The notes beneath the pieces were generated by a model, which saw only the letters and a program-made list of their open reading frames with translations, was not told where the DNA came from and did not search any database. A DNA stretch of 64,000 nucleotides, from NCBI RefSeq assembly GCF_025252405.1, contig NZ_CP104307.1, positions 2,356,001 to 2,420,000 of the forward strand, in the 5' to 3' direction. The translations under genes were made by a program, and so were the position numbers. Below, piece by piece: positions 48,301-56,128 of this stretch. This stretch comes from Flavobacterium sp. TR2 (GTDB lineage Bacteria > Bacteroidota > Bacteroidia > Flavobacteriales > Flavobacteriaceae). The first letter of the stretch is position 1, and each line of letters starts with the position of its first letter.

Positions 48301-49845
48301 AAAGAAGTATTATACAGTAAAGAACCTATAGGCGTAAATGATAATTTTTTTGCTCTTGGCGGACATTCACTAAATGCCGTTAAATTGATTGGACTAATTG
48401 CCAAACAGCTTTCGTTTGCGATTACTTTAAAAACGATTTTTGACTATCCAACAGTTGGATTATTAGCTGGCTATTTACAAGAGCTAAAACCAAGTCAATC
48501 GAGTGCCATATCATGGTCTGAATCTAAAAAATTTTACGATGTGACTCCTTCCCAATACAATATTTGGTTAGCGTCTCAACAAAAAAATGGTTCAATAGCT
48601 TACAATATGTCAGCTGCTTATAGCATTGAGGGGATTGTAAATTTGGATAGTATTACAAATGCAATAAATGAAACAATAAATAAGTATGAAATTTTAAGGA
48701 CAAATTTTATTGAAAGAGATGGAGTTCCTTATCAAAAAATTAATGCTCCTGAAAACGCAAGGTTTGAAATTGCTGTCGACAAATTAAAAAGTGAAAAAGC
48801 CCGAGAAACTATAAACCAATTAGTTAATACAGCATTTGATTTAGAAACAGATTTATTAATAAGAGTCAGACTCCTTCAATTAGAGACAGATCAATTTATA
48901 ATGCTCTTTTCTACGCATCACATTATAATGGATGGATTGTCTCTAGAAATTTTTATCAAAGAATTTATTGAAAATTACAATAATCATGCTTCTCTAGACG
49001 CAGCAAAAGTAAATGCTTTGCAATTTCAATTTAAAGATTATTCGGAATGGTTCAATAAAAAATGGGATGATAATATTTTTAAAAACAAATTGTTTTGGGA
49101 AGAATATCTTAAAAACTATCATCCTAAAGATTCTTTCGACAGGGATTTTAGCATTGAAAACAATCAGCAAAGCGGAAGCAAGTATTTGTTTGAACTGACA
49201 ACCAATGTTACTTCAGATTTAAAGGAATTAGCGCTTTGCGAGCAAGTCACTTTTTATACCATTTTAGTAGGGGCTTTAAATGTTCTCATTTATAAACTCT
49301 CTAATCATAATGATATCTGTATAGGAACCGTAAACAACGGAAGAAATATCCTAGAGATACATAATCAAATTGGGATGTTTGTTAAGACTCTTGTTTTAAG
49401 AACGCAAATTGAGCCAGAGCTCACTTTTGCTGATATATTGAGAAATACGCAAAATAATTTATTAGAAATAAATGATTATGAAGCAGTCCCATTCGAGAAA
49501 CTGTCTCAATCTCTTTTTGACGTTATGCTGGCTTATCAAAATCCAGAGTTTTCATTTGAGAATATCGATCAATTAAATGGTTTAAAATTAACGTCTTATC
49601 CTATTGACAACAAATACAGCAGGATGCCTGTTGTGTTTAATTTGTTTGAAAGCGATAATAGGCTGAAAGGTATTATAGAATATAACTGTGATTTATTTGA
49701 GGAAGATACGATAGAAATTATTGCTTTGAAATACAATAAAATTTTAAATGAAATAGTAAAAAATCCATTAATGAAAGTGGATTTAATTGATGCTAGATTA
49801 GAATTTGAGAAAAGCACGGCACTTGATTTTGATTTTAATTTCTAA
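45400..49845 (+). CDS. NRPS C-A(Gly)-T-C without release domain
   Basis: 1482 residues from the ATG at 45400 (a TTG lies two codons upstream). Domains: C1 (1-430, HHIITDG), A (445-940, TSGSTGNPKG), T (Ser990 in LGGHS), C2 (1045-1470, HHIIMDG). The hand-read A code DILQLGMIWK is nearly the remembered glycine code (DILQLGLIWK). There is no thioesterase, reductase or docking domain after the final C domain. The first C begins within ten residues of the N-terminus. Either the last C joins the glycyl chain to an acceptor on another protein, or it releases the chain onto a free amine or alcohol. It is apart from the main NRPS block and precedes the phosphopantetheinyl transferase by 18 bases, so its place in the assembly order is uncertain. 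Confidence 0.93.
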   Translation: MKLTLPQQDVYFDQLLFPNEPIYNIGAKIEIKGIINIEIFKKAYVELINQHDAYRSIIIKDEDDIRIKIVEEHQSELGFIDFSKHENAIDDANFYMQQEFMKPFDLLKGTLLHIFTLVKVQEDFHYLFSVYHHIITDGWGTSLMFQRLVQNYNEIFEFGEIKTVYSFSYKDFTEDDAEYQNSESYKQDAERWVKKFESLPENLFEKLDDTLQINKSNRKELIVKREVYNKLNQLAAIHKCSTFNLILAVLYIYFGRKHQNNDFAIGLPVLNRSKSKYKKTVGLFMGISPLRISLDFEATFENLIIDIKNQLRNDYRHQRFPLGKLIQELQIFNEKERLFNITLSYEKQNYSNDFQNTQTRVIPLTHQSERVALAIYIREFDEQEDVKIDFDYNLNYFDDSRITEVTHHFENLINAVLVSPDKKLRELTYLSKKEKNQLTVEFNNTKADYPKDKTLIDLFEAQVEKTPEKEALKDDHKSYSYSELNKFSNQLAEHLIAAYGEKDKSPIAVLLGRSANMVAVLLGILKSGRSYIPLDPAFPKERLSYIVENSQSKILISEKEYELEGIQDVTIVSLDNILAGIDVFEGIRSATISPKDTAYIIYTSGSTGNPKGVEIGHQSLLNFLISIQQKPGVSSNDVLFSVTTYSFDISILEFFVPLLSGAVLYIASQEILKDPNSIIRKIEEIQPTIIQATPSFYQMLFNADWHGDKRLKVLCGGDLLSQALAEKLISSSLEVWNMYGPTETTIWSSIKKIERPKEESNIGKPINNTQFYILDPFLSPMPIGTPGAIYIAGDGLAKGYYKNETLTKEKFIENPFDAGSLLYETGDVGKWNDEGEIEFLGRNDNQVKIRGYRIELGDIESQLNQIEGINDSVVIAKKGNQQEAFLVAYVLKSEEEIDTEKISAALKMNLPYYMIPNAIIPLERFPLTPNQKVDRKSLSQKAIQQNTNYDDFKAPVSYLEKKLSEYWKEVLYSKEPIGVNDNFFALGGHSLNAVKLIGLIAKQLSFAITLKTIFDYPTVGLLAGYLQELKPSQSSAISWSESKKFYDVTPSQYNIWLASQQKNGSIAYNMSAAYSIEGIVNLDSITNAINETINKYEILRTNFIERDGVPYQKINAPENARFEIAVDKLKSEKARETINQLVNTAFDLETDLLIRVRLLQLETDQFIMLFSTHHIIMDGLSLEIFIKEFIENYNNHASLDAAKVNALQFQFKDYSEWFNKKWDDNIFKNKLFWEEYLKNYHPKDSFDRDFSIENNQQSGSKYLFELTTNVTSDLKELALCEQVTFYTILVGALNVLIYKLSNHNDICIGTVNNGRNILEIHNQIGMFVKTLVLRTQIEPELTFADILRNTQNNLLEINDYEAVPFEKLSQSLFDVMLAYQNPEFSFENIDQLNGLKLTSYPIDNKYSRMPVVFNLFESDNRLKGIIEYNCDLFEEDTIEIIALKYNKILNEIVKNPLMKVDLIDARLEFEKSTALDFDFNF

Positions 49846-49863
49846 AAAAAAACATCTCTAGTT

Positions 49864-50514
49864 TTGATTTACATCTATTATTCTTATCTGTCTAAGGAAA
49901 ATCACGAAAGTTTGTTGAAAAATGATCTGCCGAAATTTCCAGTTGATTATCAAGAGAAAATTAAGCGATACCGAAGATGGCAAGATGCACAATTGTCACT
50001 TTTAGGGCGAATAATATTGTTTAAAGGGATTGAAGAAATTTACAAGCATAATCCTTACGACAAAGTGATCAAACACACCAAATATAGTAAGCCTTACTTT
50101 GATAATGATTTAATCCAGTTTAATATCTCACATTCAGGAGATATTGTTGTCTGTGCATTAAATGATAAACATGAAATAGGGATTGATGTTGAAATTGTAA
50201 GCGATATTGAAATAGATGAATTTAAAGATCAAATGACTGAAAATGAATGGAAGAATATTGTTTTGGCGAATAATATAAAACGTTCTTTTTTTGATTATTG
50301 GACACAAAAAGAAGCCGTGATAAAGGCGCATGGCCACGGATTGTCAATTCCCCTAAAATCATTTGAAATTTTGGATAATACGACCAAAATCGATGAAGAA
50401 AAATACTATTTGAAGGAAATGAAAATAGATGAAAGATATAAATGTTACATCTCACTAAAAACAAATATCAGTGAAATATCAATAAAAAAATATACTATAA
50501 ATCCAATAATTTAA
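49864..50514 (+). CDS. 4'-phosphopantetheinyl transferase (Sfp type)
   Basis: 216 residues starting at a TTG codon; no ATG or GTG is available near the expected start and the frame is open back to the stop of the upstream NRPS. Family motifs: FNISHSGD, GIDVE (Mg2+-binding Asp/Glu) and the WTQKEAVIKAHG helix. It would convert the apo carrier domains of the NRPS and PKS proteins to the holo form. The gene lies 18 bases after the C-A-T-C NRPS and 12 before the hydrolase gene, so these three form one operon. The TTG start may keep expression low. Confidence 0.92.
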   Translation: MIYIYYSYLSKENHESLLKNDLPKFPVDYQEKIKRYRRWQDAQLSLLGRIILFKGIEEIYKHNPYDKVIKHTKYSKPYFDNDLIQFNISHSGDIVVCALNDKHEIGIDVEIVSDIEIDEFKDQMTENEWKNIVLANNIKRSFFDYWTQKEAVIKAHGHGLSIPLKSFEILDNTTKIDEEKYYLKEMKIDERYKCYISLKTNISEISIKKYTINPII

Positions 50515-50526
50515 TCATAAAACAAA

Positions 50527-52467
50527 ATGAAAAACCTAAAGGGACTATTTTTTCTCCTATGTCTGCTGCCAGCTTGTTTGTTTTCTCAAACAGATACTTT
50601 TAAATTAGAAAAAACAAAAACTTTCTTTCCTGAAGAAAAAATTATTAATCAAGATAATATAGAATGGAGGTACTTAAACGTCCCTGAAAATTGGGATAAA
50701 CCAAAGGGTAAAGCAATTAAAATTGCAGTTGCAATTTTAAAATGCACCTCAAAAAATACAGCCTCAAATCCTGTTTTATATGTTGAAGGAGGGCCAGGAG
50801 CAGGAGGTATTGAAGGAATTTGGAATTGGTTGAGACATCCGTTAAGAGAAAATAGTGACATTGTTTTAGTTGATGTTAGGGGCACTGGCAATTCTTTGCC
50901 TAAATTTTGTCCTGATTTAGGAAAAAAATTCTTGGAAATACTATCTAAAAACCAGAACAGCACGCAAGATGAACAGCAAAAAGCTATTGCTGCAATGGAC
51001 TGTAAGCAAGATTTATTAAATAGAGACATCGATATAAACTCGTACAATAGTAAATCAATTGCTAAAGATTTAAATGCTTTAAAAAAGGCTTTAAAGTATA
51101 ATAAATGGAATGTTTATGGGGTTTCTTATGGAACTTACACAGCTCAGGTTTATGCAAATGATTTTCCTCAGGATATTAAATCCTTAATTTTGGATTCTTC
51201 GATTTCAGATATTTCTACATATTATAATCATAATACTGGAAATTACATGAACAGCCTTAAAAAAGTTTTTAGCGCCTGTGAAAACGATCCTAATTGTAAT
51301 GCGCAATACCCAAATCTGGAGAGTACCTATTATGAAACAATAGAAAAATTAGATAAAAATCCTATAACGATTAAAGTTGATAAGAGAATCATTCCTAGCG
51401 GGGAGTTTACCTATAATGCAGAAGATTTTAAAATTGCTATTCAACAATCCCTCTATCAAAGAAAATTAATTGAAGTATTGCCCTTGTTAATTACAGAATT
51501 TAATAAAGGAAACAAAAGTACTTTGAGTTCGCTTGTCGCTGCTTTTTCAGGGGCTTTAAGATTAGATTATGGAGCGTATTATTGTGTGAGCTGTAACGAA
51601 ACAATTCCATATAACTCGATTTCAGAATTTAACAAGGAGGCGCTTAATTATAAAAAATTAAAAGGAGGATTGTCTTTTTATAAATCAGACTTTTTAGTAT
51701 GCGATAAATGGAATTTAGGAGTTGATAAGTCGTCTAAGGCTTTAAATGATTTATCTAACCTGCCATCATTGACAGTTCCAGTATTAGTATTTTCTGGATC
51801 ATTTGATCCTATTACTCCAGCTTCAAACGGGAAAACTATTGTTGGGAAGTTCAAAAATGGTTTTTTAGTAAATGCTCCAATTTCTGGTCATGCACCTAGT
51901 TTTTCGAAAATTGGATCTGAAATTTTAAATGAATTTATAAAAAATCCAAGTAAGAGCCCTGATGCGAAAGGATTTCAATCAAACAATAAAGTTCATTTTG
52001 TTACCGATGTAAAGGTAAATGGAGGCATTTCTAATTTTGCTAACAGCCTGAATGAATTCGATATGTTATTTTTTGTACCGTTCTTAATCGCCGTTCTTAT
52101 TCTGTTAATTTCAATTTTCAGTTTTTGCTGTGCACTAATTAGAAATAGGAAAAATGCTGCCCAAAATAAATTCATGAAGTTTTTAATTATAGTAACTTCT
52201 TTATTGGGCTTATTTGCAATTATTGGTTTTGTTTTAGCTGTAAATAGTACAGCTCAAGACAATTTTTACATACTTGCTTTTGGAGTTCCAAATCAATTTG
52301 ATTACTTGTTTGTCATTCAATGGGCTTTTATAGTATTTACTATGATTTCAATACTTTATTTTGCTCTTAAAATTAAGTCTATTTTGAATAAAAGCGTTGT
52401 TGTAGCTATTTTGTTCTCTTTATTACTTATCGGTGTTTATTTCCAGTATTGGGGATTTTTATTCTAA
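50527..52467 (+). CDS. Exported alpha/beta hydrolase (S33/TAP-like peptidase type) with C-terminal membrane segments
   Basis: 646 residues. A signal peptide (MKNLKGLFFLLCLLPACLFSQ) is followed by an alpha/beta-hydrolase domain with YVEGGPGAGG (oxyanion), VDVRGTGNS, and the nucleophile Ser200 in GVSYGTY. The acid is probably in SGSFDPITP and the catalytic His in SGHAP. The layout matches proline-iminopeptidase/tripeptidyl-peptidase-like enzymes of family S33. Unusually, four hydrophobic segments follow (about residues 515-540, 555-580, 595-615, 622-645), which would anchor the enzyme in a membrane with the catalytic domain outside the cytoplasm. Placed at the end of the NRPS region, it could trim or inactivate the peptide after export, or be an ordinary peptidase. 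The family is clear, the role is not. Confidence 0.82.
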   Translation: MKNLKGLFFLLCLLPACLFSQTDTFKLEKTKTFFPEEKIINQDNIEWRYLNVPENWDKPKGKAIKIAVAILKCTSKNTASNPVLYVEGGPGAGGIEGIWNWLRHPLRENSDIVLVDVRGTGNSLPKFCPDLGKKFLEILSKNQNSTQDEQQKAIAAMDCKQDLLNRDIDINSYNSKSIAKDLNALKKALKYNKWNVYGVSYGTYTAQVYANDFPQDIKSLILDSSISDISTYYNHNTGNYMNSLKKVFSACENDPNCNAQYPNLESTYYETIEKLDKNPITIKVDKRIIPSGEFTYNAEDFKIAIQQSLYQRKLIEVLPLLITEFNKGNKSTLSSLVAAFSGALRLDYGAYYCVSCNETIPYNSISEFNKEALNYKKLKGGLSFYKSDFLVCDKWNLGVDKSSKALNDLSNLPSLTVPVLVFSGSFDPITPASNGKTIVGKFKNGFLVNAPISGHAPSFSKIGSEILNEFIKNPSKSPDAKGFQSNNKVHFVTDVKVNGGISNFANSLNEFDMLFFVPFLIAVLILLISIFSFCCALIRNRKNAAQNKFMKFLIIVTSLLGLFAIIGFVLAVNSTAQDNFYILAFGVPNQFDYLFVIQWAFIVFTMISILYFALKIKSILNKSVVVAILFSLLLIGVYFQYWGFLF

Positions 52468-52620
52468 AATAATTTTTTTTGCCAGTTTTTCAAGTTCGTG
52501 ATATGAGATTTTTAGCATATTAGAATAGAGTAAAGCTTCTGTCTCACTTGGTAATGGCTTTATCTTTAGAGTTATAATGTCAGATAGTATGTAGTTAACC
52601 TCTTTGTTCTTAAAACCGCT
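52459..52620 (-). pseudogene. Possible gene remnant, 53 codons
   Basis: The minus strand has an open stretch of 53 codons ending at a TAA that lies in the last codons of the hydrolase gene. It reads like a helical protein tail (NKEVNYILSDIITLKIKPLP..., ending KLAKKIILE). There is a stop directly upstream and no ATG near its beginning. It may be the 3' remnant of a lost gene or chance. Confidence 0.25.
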
Positions 52621-52656
52621 TTAGTTTTATATGACAGAAAAGGGATATAAAAGGAA

Positions 52657-52688
52657 AAAGCCTGCAAATCTTACGAGTTGCAGGCTTT
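52657..52688 (+). terminator. Rho-independent terminator
   Basis: Eleven-base perfect stem (AAAGCCTGCAA / TTGCAGGCTTT) with a 10-base loop, then ACCA and a run of nine T. It lies about 190 bases after the hydrolase gene and probably closes the right end of the biosynthetic region. Confidence 0.8.
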
Positions 52689-52824
52689 ACCATTTTTTTT
52701 TCGGATTTTTTGAAAAGATTTAGTTACCCATTTGAGAGAAAAATGACTCTAAAGAAACGGGGTAACGAACAGGGGAAACCATTCTTTGATAAAACATATG
52801 CTTTTTGAAAAGTGTGTAAAAATA

Positions 52825-52860
52825 AAAAAGCCTTTAAACACTTGTGTTTAAAGGCTTTTT
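52825..52860 (-). terminator. Terminator downstream of tRNA-Ser (bidirectional)
   Basis: Perfect 17-base stem with a 2-base loop: the left arm is AAAAAGCCTTTAAACAC and the right arm its exact complement. It has A/T tails on both sides, so it can act on either strand. It lies 30 bases beyond the 3' end of the tRNA gene. Confidence 0.8.
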
Positions 52861-52890
52861 ATTTTTAAAGTTTCTTTTAAAAACTTCTAC

Positions 52891-52979
52891 TGGCGGAGAA
52901 AGAGGGATTCGAACCCCCGGACCTGTTACAGTCAACAGTTTTCAAGACTGCCGCATTCGACCGCTCTGCCATTTCTCCA
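52891..52979 (-). tRNA. tRNA-Ser (anticodon TGA), CCA encoded
   Basis: Read on the minus strand the 89 bases fold as a class II tRNA. The acceptor arm GGAGAAA pairs with TTTCTCC, followed by discriminator G and an encoded CCA. The D loop contains GCAGAGCGGT, the anticodon loop CTTGAAA gives TGA, the long variable arm is typical of serine tRNAs, and the T loop is GGTTCGAATCC. A consensus promoter lies upstream and a strong hairpin downstream. Confidence 0.96.
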
Positions 52980-53010
52980 GTATGTCGCTATCAGTGCCTG
53001 ATTGCGGGTG

Positions 53011-53040
53011 CAAATATAAGACGGTTTTTCGGTTATCAAA
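53011..53040 (-). promoter_or_regulatory. Promoter of tRNA-Ser
   Basis: On the minus strand TTTG (53040-53037), an 18-base spacer and TATATTTG (53018-53011) match the Bacteroidota consensus TTTG-N19-TAnnTTTG. The -7 box ends 31 bases before the tRNA 5' end. Confidence 0.75.
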
Positions 53041-53129
53041 ACTTTTTTTGGACTTTTTTTTAAAGTTTTTTGAGATAATTTACAAGTGTCTAATTATCAG
53101 TATTTCCGAAAGCGACGCTTTTTTGAAAA

Positions 53130-53528
53130 TTAAATCAAATCGTCTAAAATTGGCGTTGGTTTTTTGTGTTCGTCGACAGCAACAAACGAAAAAGTTCCAG
53201 ATACTACCGTTTCGCGAAGCTCCGAATACATTTGTTCCATGAAAATATCGACGTGAATTTTACAGCTTGTTCTTCCAACGCTGTCTACTTTTGCAACTAA
53301 TTCAATTAAAGTTCCTGCTGGAATCGCTTTTTTGAAATCAATCTGACCTGTCGAAATTGTAACTACTTTTTTGCGGCTGAAACGCGTAGCGCAGATAAAA
53401 GCAACTTCATCCATAAGATGCAATGCTGTTCCTCCAAACAAAGTGTCGTAATGATTCGTTGTACTAGGGAAAACGGCTTTAAAAATTCGAGTTTCCGATT
53501 TTTGTATTCTTTCTTCTACTGTTCCCAT
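53130..53528 (-). CDS. Acyl-CoA thioesterase (hotdog fold, YciA/ACOT-like)
   Basis: 132 residues from the ATG at 53528; a longer reading would overlap ribB by more than 40 bases and adds no family sequence. Hotdog features: FPSTTNHYDTLFGGTALHLMDEVAFICATRFS, in which the Asn-His...Gly-Gly and Asp of acyl-CoA hydrolases are visible (NHYDTLFGG, MDE), then TGQIDFKKAIPAGT and VGRTS. It would hydrolyse acyl-CoA esters in the cytoplasm. It starts 1 base after the ribB stop codon, so translation is probably coupled, and it is the last gene of the minus-strand run from tpx. Confidence 0.85.
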   Translation of the reverse strand: MGTVEERIQKSETRIFKAVFPSTTNHYDTLFGGTALHLMDEVAFICATRFSRKKVVTISTGQIDFKKAIPAGTLIELVAKVDSVGRTSCKIHVDIFMEQMYSELRETVVSGTFSFVAVDEHKKPTPILDDLI

Positions 53529-53529
53529 A

Positions 53530-54663
53530 TTAGTAATTAACGTATTCTGTAATTTCAAGTCCGTATCCAATCATACCAACTCGTTTTGTTTGTTCTGTAT
53601 TCGAAACCAATCTGATTTTAGAAATATCTATATCATGAAGAATTTGAGCTCCAATACCATAATCTTTGCTGTCAATGATAACTTTTGGTGCTTTTAAAGT
53701 TCCGTTAGCTTGTAATGTTTTTAGCTCAGAAATTCTATTCAAAAGGTTAACAGCCGTCATGTCTTGATTGATAAAGATTACAGCACCTTTTCCATTTTCA
53801 TTAATCACTTTAAACATATCGTCCAATTGCTGTTCGGCATTATTGGTCAATGTGCCTAATAAGTCATTATTTACCTGAGAAGAGTGAATTCTTGTTAAGA
53901 TAGGCTCCCCAAGATTCCAAGTTCCTTTGGTTAAAGCAATATGGATTTGTTTGTTTGTGGTCTGTTCGTAAGCTCTTAAGCGGAAAGTTCCAAAACGAGT
54001 TTCGATATCAAAATCCTCTTTTTTAACGATTAAGCTATCGTGCTGCATTCTATAAGCAACCAGATCTTCTATAGAAACTAATTTTAAATTAAATTTTTTA
54101 GCCACTTTAACCAATTCTGGCAAACGGGACATTGTTCCGTCTTCGTTTAAGATTTCGCAGATCACGCCTGCAGGTTTAAATCCAGCTAGACGCGCAAAAT
54201 CAATAGCAGCCTCAGTATGTCCTGTTCTTCTTAAAACACCGCCTTGTTTGGCGATTAAAGGGAAAATATGGCCAGGGCGAGCTAAATCGTGAGGTTTTGT
54301 ATTTGGATCAACTAAGGATTCAACTGTTTTAGATCTATCTGCAGCAGAAATTCCAGTTGTAACACCTTGACCTTTTAAATCAACAGAAACAGTAAAAGCT
54401 GTTTCCATATGATCTGTATTGTTGGTCACCATTGCGCGAAGATCCAGTTCTTTGCATCGGCTTTCTGTAAGAGGCGTACAAATTAAACCACGTCCGTGAG
54501 TAGCCATAAAATTGATCATCTCTGGTGTTACTTTTTCGGCAGCAGCCAAAAAGTCACCTTCATTTTCACGATCTTCATCATCGACTACAATGATTACTTT
54601 ACCTTGACGAATATCTTCTATAGCTTCTTCAATGGTATTCAATTGTATTTTTGTTGTTGACAT
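53530..54663 (-). CDS. ribB: 3,4-dihydroxy-2-butanone 4-phosphate synthase with degenerate GTP cyclohydrolase II domain
   Basis: 377 residues. The first 200 are RibB: DDEDRENEGDF with the acidic metal-binding site, HGRGLICTPL, and RRTGHTEAAIDFARLAG. It turns ribulose 5-phosphate into the four-carbon precursor of riboflavin. Residues about 210-377 have the fold signature of GTP cyclohydrolase II (FGTFRLRAY, RIHSSQVNNDLLGTL), but the three zinc cysteines expected in the RVHSEC...GDVFGS...C.C region are replaced by other residues. The second activity is therefore probably absent and must be supplied by another gene. The gene begins 2 bases after the permease gene ends, in an operon. No FMN riboswitch is seen. 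Confidence 0.93.
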   Translation of the reverse strand: MSTTKIQLNTIEEAIEDIRQGKVIIVVDDEDRENEGDFLAAAEKVTPEMINFMATHGRGLICTPLTESRCKELDLRAMVTNNTDHMETAFTVSVDLKGQGVTTGISAADRSKTVESLVDPNTKPHDLARPGHIFPLIAKQGGVLRRTGHTEAAIDFARLAGFKPAGVICEILNEDGTMSRLPELVKVAKKFNLKLVSIEDLVAYRMQHDSLIVKKEDFDIETRFGTFRLRAYEQTTNKQIHIALTKGTWNLGEPILTRIHSSQVNNDLLGTLTNNAEQQLDDMFKVINENGKGAVIFINQDMTAVNLLNRISELKTLQANGTLKAPKVIIDSKDYGIGAQILHDIDISKIRLVSNTEQTKRVGMIGYGLEITEYVNY

Positions 54664-54665
54664 AA

Positions 54666-56120
54666 TTATTTTTGCTTTTGAGCAGGCGAAAACCGCTCAG
54701 AGATTTTCTGAATTAGTTGTGAAATTGGAGTTGTAATTGCGTCAAAATTAATTAATCCATTGTCGTTTGTGGCACGATAGGTTAATAATATGGCAAGTGG
54801 AGACAATATAAAAGAAGACATCCAAGAACCCATAAAAGGAGTCATTCCGCCTTCTTGAGACAGCCTTTTTCCAAATGTATTGATAAAATGGAAAGTAATA
54901 AAGATTAAGACCGCAAATACAATAGGAAGCCCAAGCCCTCCTTTTCTAATGATAGCACCAAGAGGAGCCCCAATAAAAAACATTAGGAAACAGGCAAAAG
55001 CAATAACGAATTTCTCGTATAATGCATTATAATGTTTATTGATTTCTCGCTCTTTATCTTTTAAATCTCGCTGAGTAGTTTCTATAGAATAAATATTGCT
55101 GGTTATATTGCTTCCAGCCATTTTTAAAACATCTACTTTGTCTTTGTTGGAATAAATAGATAACACATCGTTTGGAAGTGGTTTCTTCTTGATATTTTTT
55201 TGAGAATCAATAGCAAATCTTTTAATTCCAACTCTCTGATTAATGTTCTCAGAAAAAGAAACAATTTCGTTATCTAAATTTTTGCTCAATGAGTCTAGAG
55301 TGTAGCGTAACTCGTTAACATTTAGCATTGCATTTGTTCCTGCAATGCTTTCTTTGCTGTCGTCAACTTTGTTAAGCTCAGATAAATCGATATTGATGAT
55401 CTGCGTTTTAAACTTTCCTTTAATGAAAGGCATTTTTGCACGATCCTCATATTTTTTTGGAGTAACATCCTGGTAATAGTAACCGTCATTTAAAACCAGT
55501 TTTAAAATGCTAGATTTTTCACTGCTTACAAGTTCACCAGTTTTTGCTTTAATAACGGTTTTATTTTCTCCCATATTATTCGCTTTTTCGTGAATAGTTA
55601 CACCTGCCAGATGATTGCCGTTTTCGCCAGATTTTTTGTTTACTTTAATATTGTAAGTTCCAACATCATTAAACTGACCTTCGGCAATAGCCATTGCAGG
55701 CTTGGCTTGCGCGATGTTTTTTCTAAAGTTAACGAATTTATATTCGGCATAAGGAATAACATTGTTGGCAAACCAAAAAGCAACAATGCTTAAAACGAAA
55801 ATGAAAATAATCAATACTCGCATCGCTCTTTGCAAGGAGATTCCTGAAGATTTCATTGCGGCAAATTCATAGTTTTCAGCCAGATTTCCGAAAGTCATGA
55901 TAGAGGCTAATAAAACCGAAAGCGGTAAAACCAGCGGAATAATACGCGGCATAGAAAAAAGCAGGAATTTCACGACCAAAATCAAGTCGAGATCTTTACC
56001 TGCTAGTTCTGAAATAAATAGCCATACTGTCTGTAGTATGAATATGAAAAATAAGATTACAAATACCGTGGTAAATGTAAGTAAGAATGTTTTTAATAAG
56101 TATTTGTCTAGAATTTTCAA
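54666..56120 (-). CDS. LptF/LptG-family lipopolysaccharide export permease
   Basis: 484 residues. An N-terminal set of membrane segments (about 12-35, 50-75, 95-120), a periplasmic beta-jellyroll of roughly 240 residues and C-terminal membrane segments (about 370-390, 400-415, 430-450) match the YjgP/YjgQ family. Typical motifs include MKILDKYLLKTFL, ELAGKDLDL, PLVLPLSVLLASIMTFGNLAENYE and MKSSGISLQR near the first loop. With LptB and partner proteins it pulls LPS from the inner membrane toward the outer membrane. It lies between the lolA-like gene and ribB with gaps of 8 and 2 bases. Confidence 0.92.
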   Translation of the reverse strand: MKILDKYLLKTFLLTFTTVFVILFFIFILQTVWLFISELAGKDLDLILVVKFLLFSMPRIIPLVLPLSVLLASIMTFGNLAENYEFAAMKSSGISLQRAMRVLIIFIFVLSIVAFWFANNVIPYAEYKFVNFRKNIAQAKPAMAIAEGQFNDVGTYNIKVNKKSGENGNHLAGVTIHEKANNMGENKTVIKAKTGELVSSEKSSILKLVLNDGYYYQDVTPKKYEDRAKMPFIKGKFKTQIINIDLSELNKVDDSKESIAGTNAMLNVNELRYTLDSLSKNLDNEIVSFSENINQRVGIKRFAIDSQKNIKKKPLPNDVLSIYSNKDKVDVLKMAGSNITSNIYSIETTQRDLKDKEREINKHYNALYEKFVIAFACFLMFFIGAPLGAIIRKGGLGLPIVFAVLIFITFHFINTFGKRLSQEGGMTPFMGSWMSSFILSPLAILLTYRATNDNGLINFDAITTPISQLIQKISERFSPAQKQK

Positions 56121-56128
56121 CCTTCTGA

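Noticed and set aside
52844..53242. Plus-strand frame of 132 codons across the tRNA-Ser
   Set aside because: It runs through the reverse complement of the tRNA and its promoter and into the thioesterase gene; not a gene.
54660..54700. FMN riboswitch before ribB
   Set aside because: The permease gene ends 2 bases before ribB, which leaves no room for a leader.
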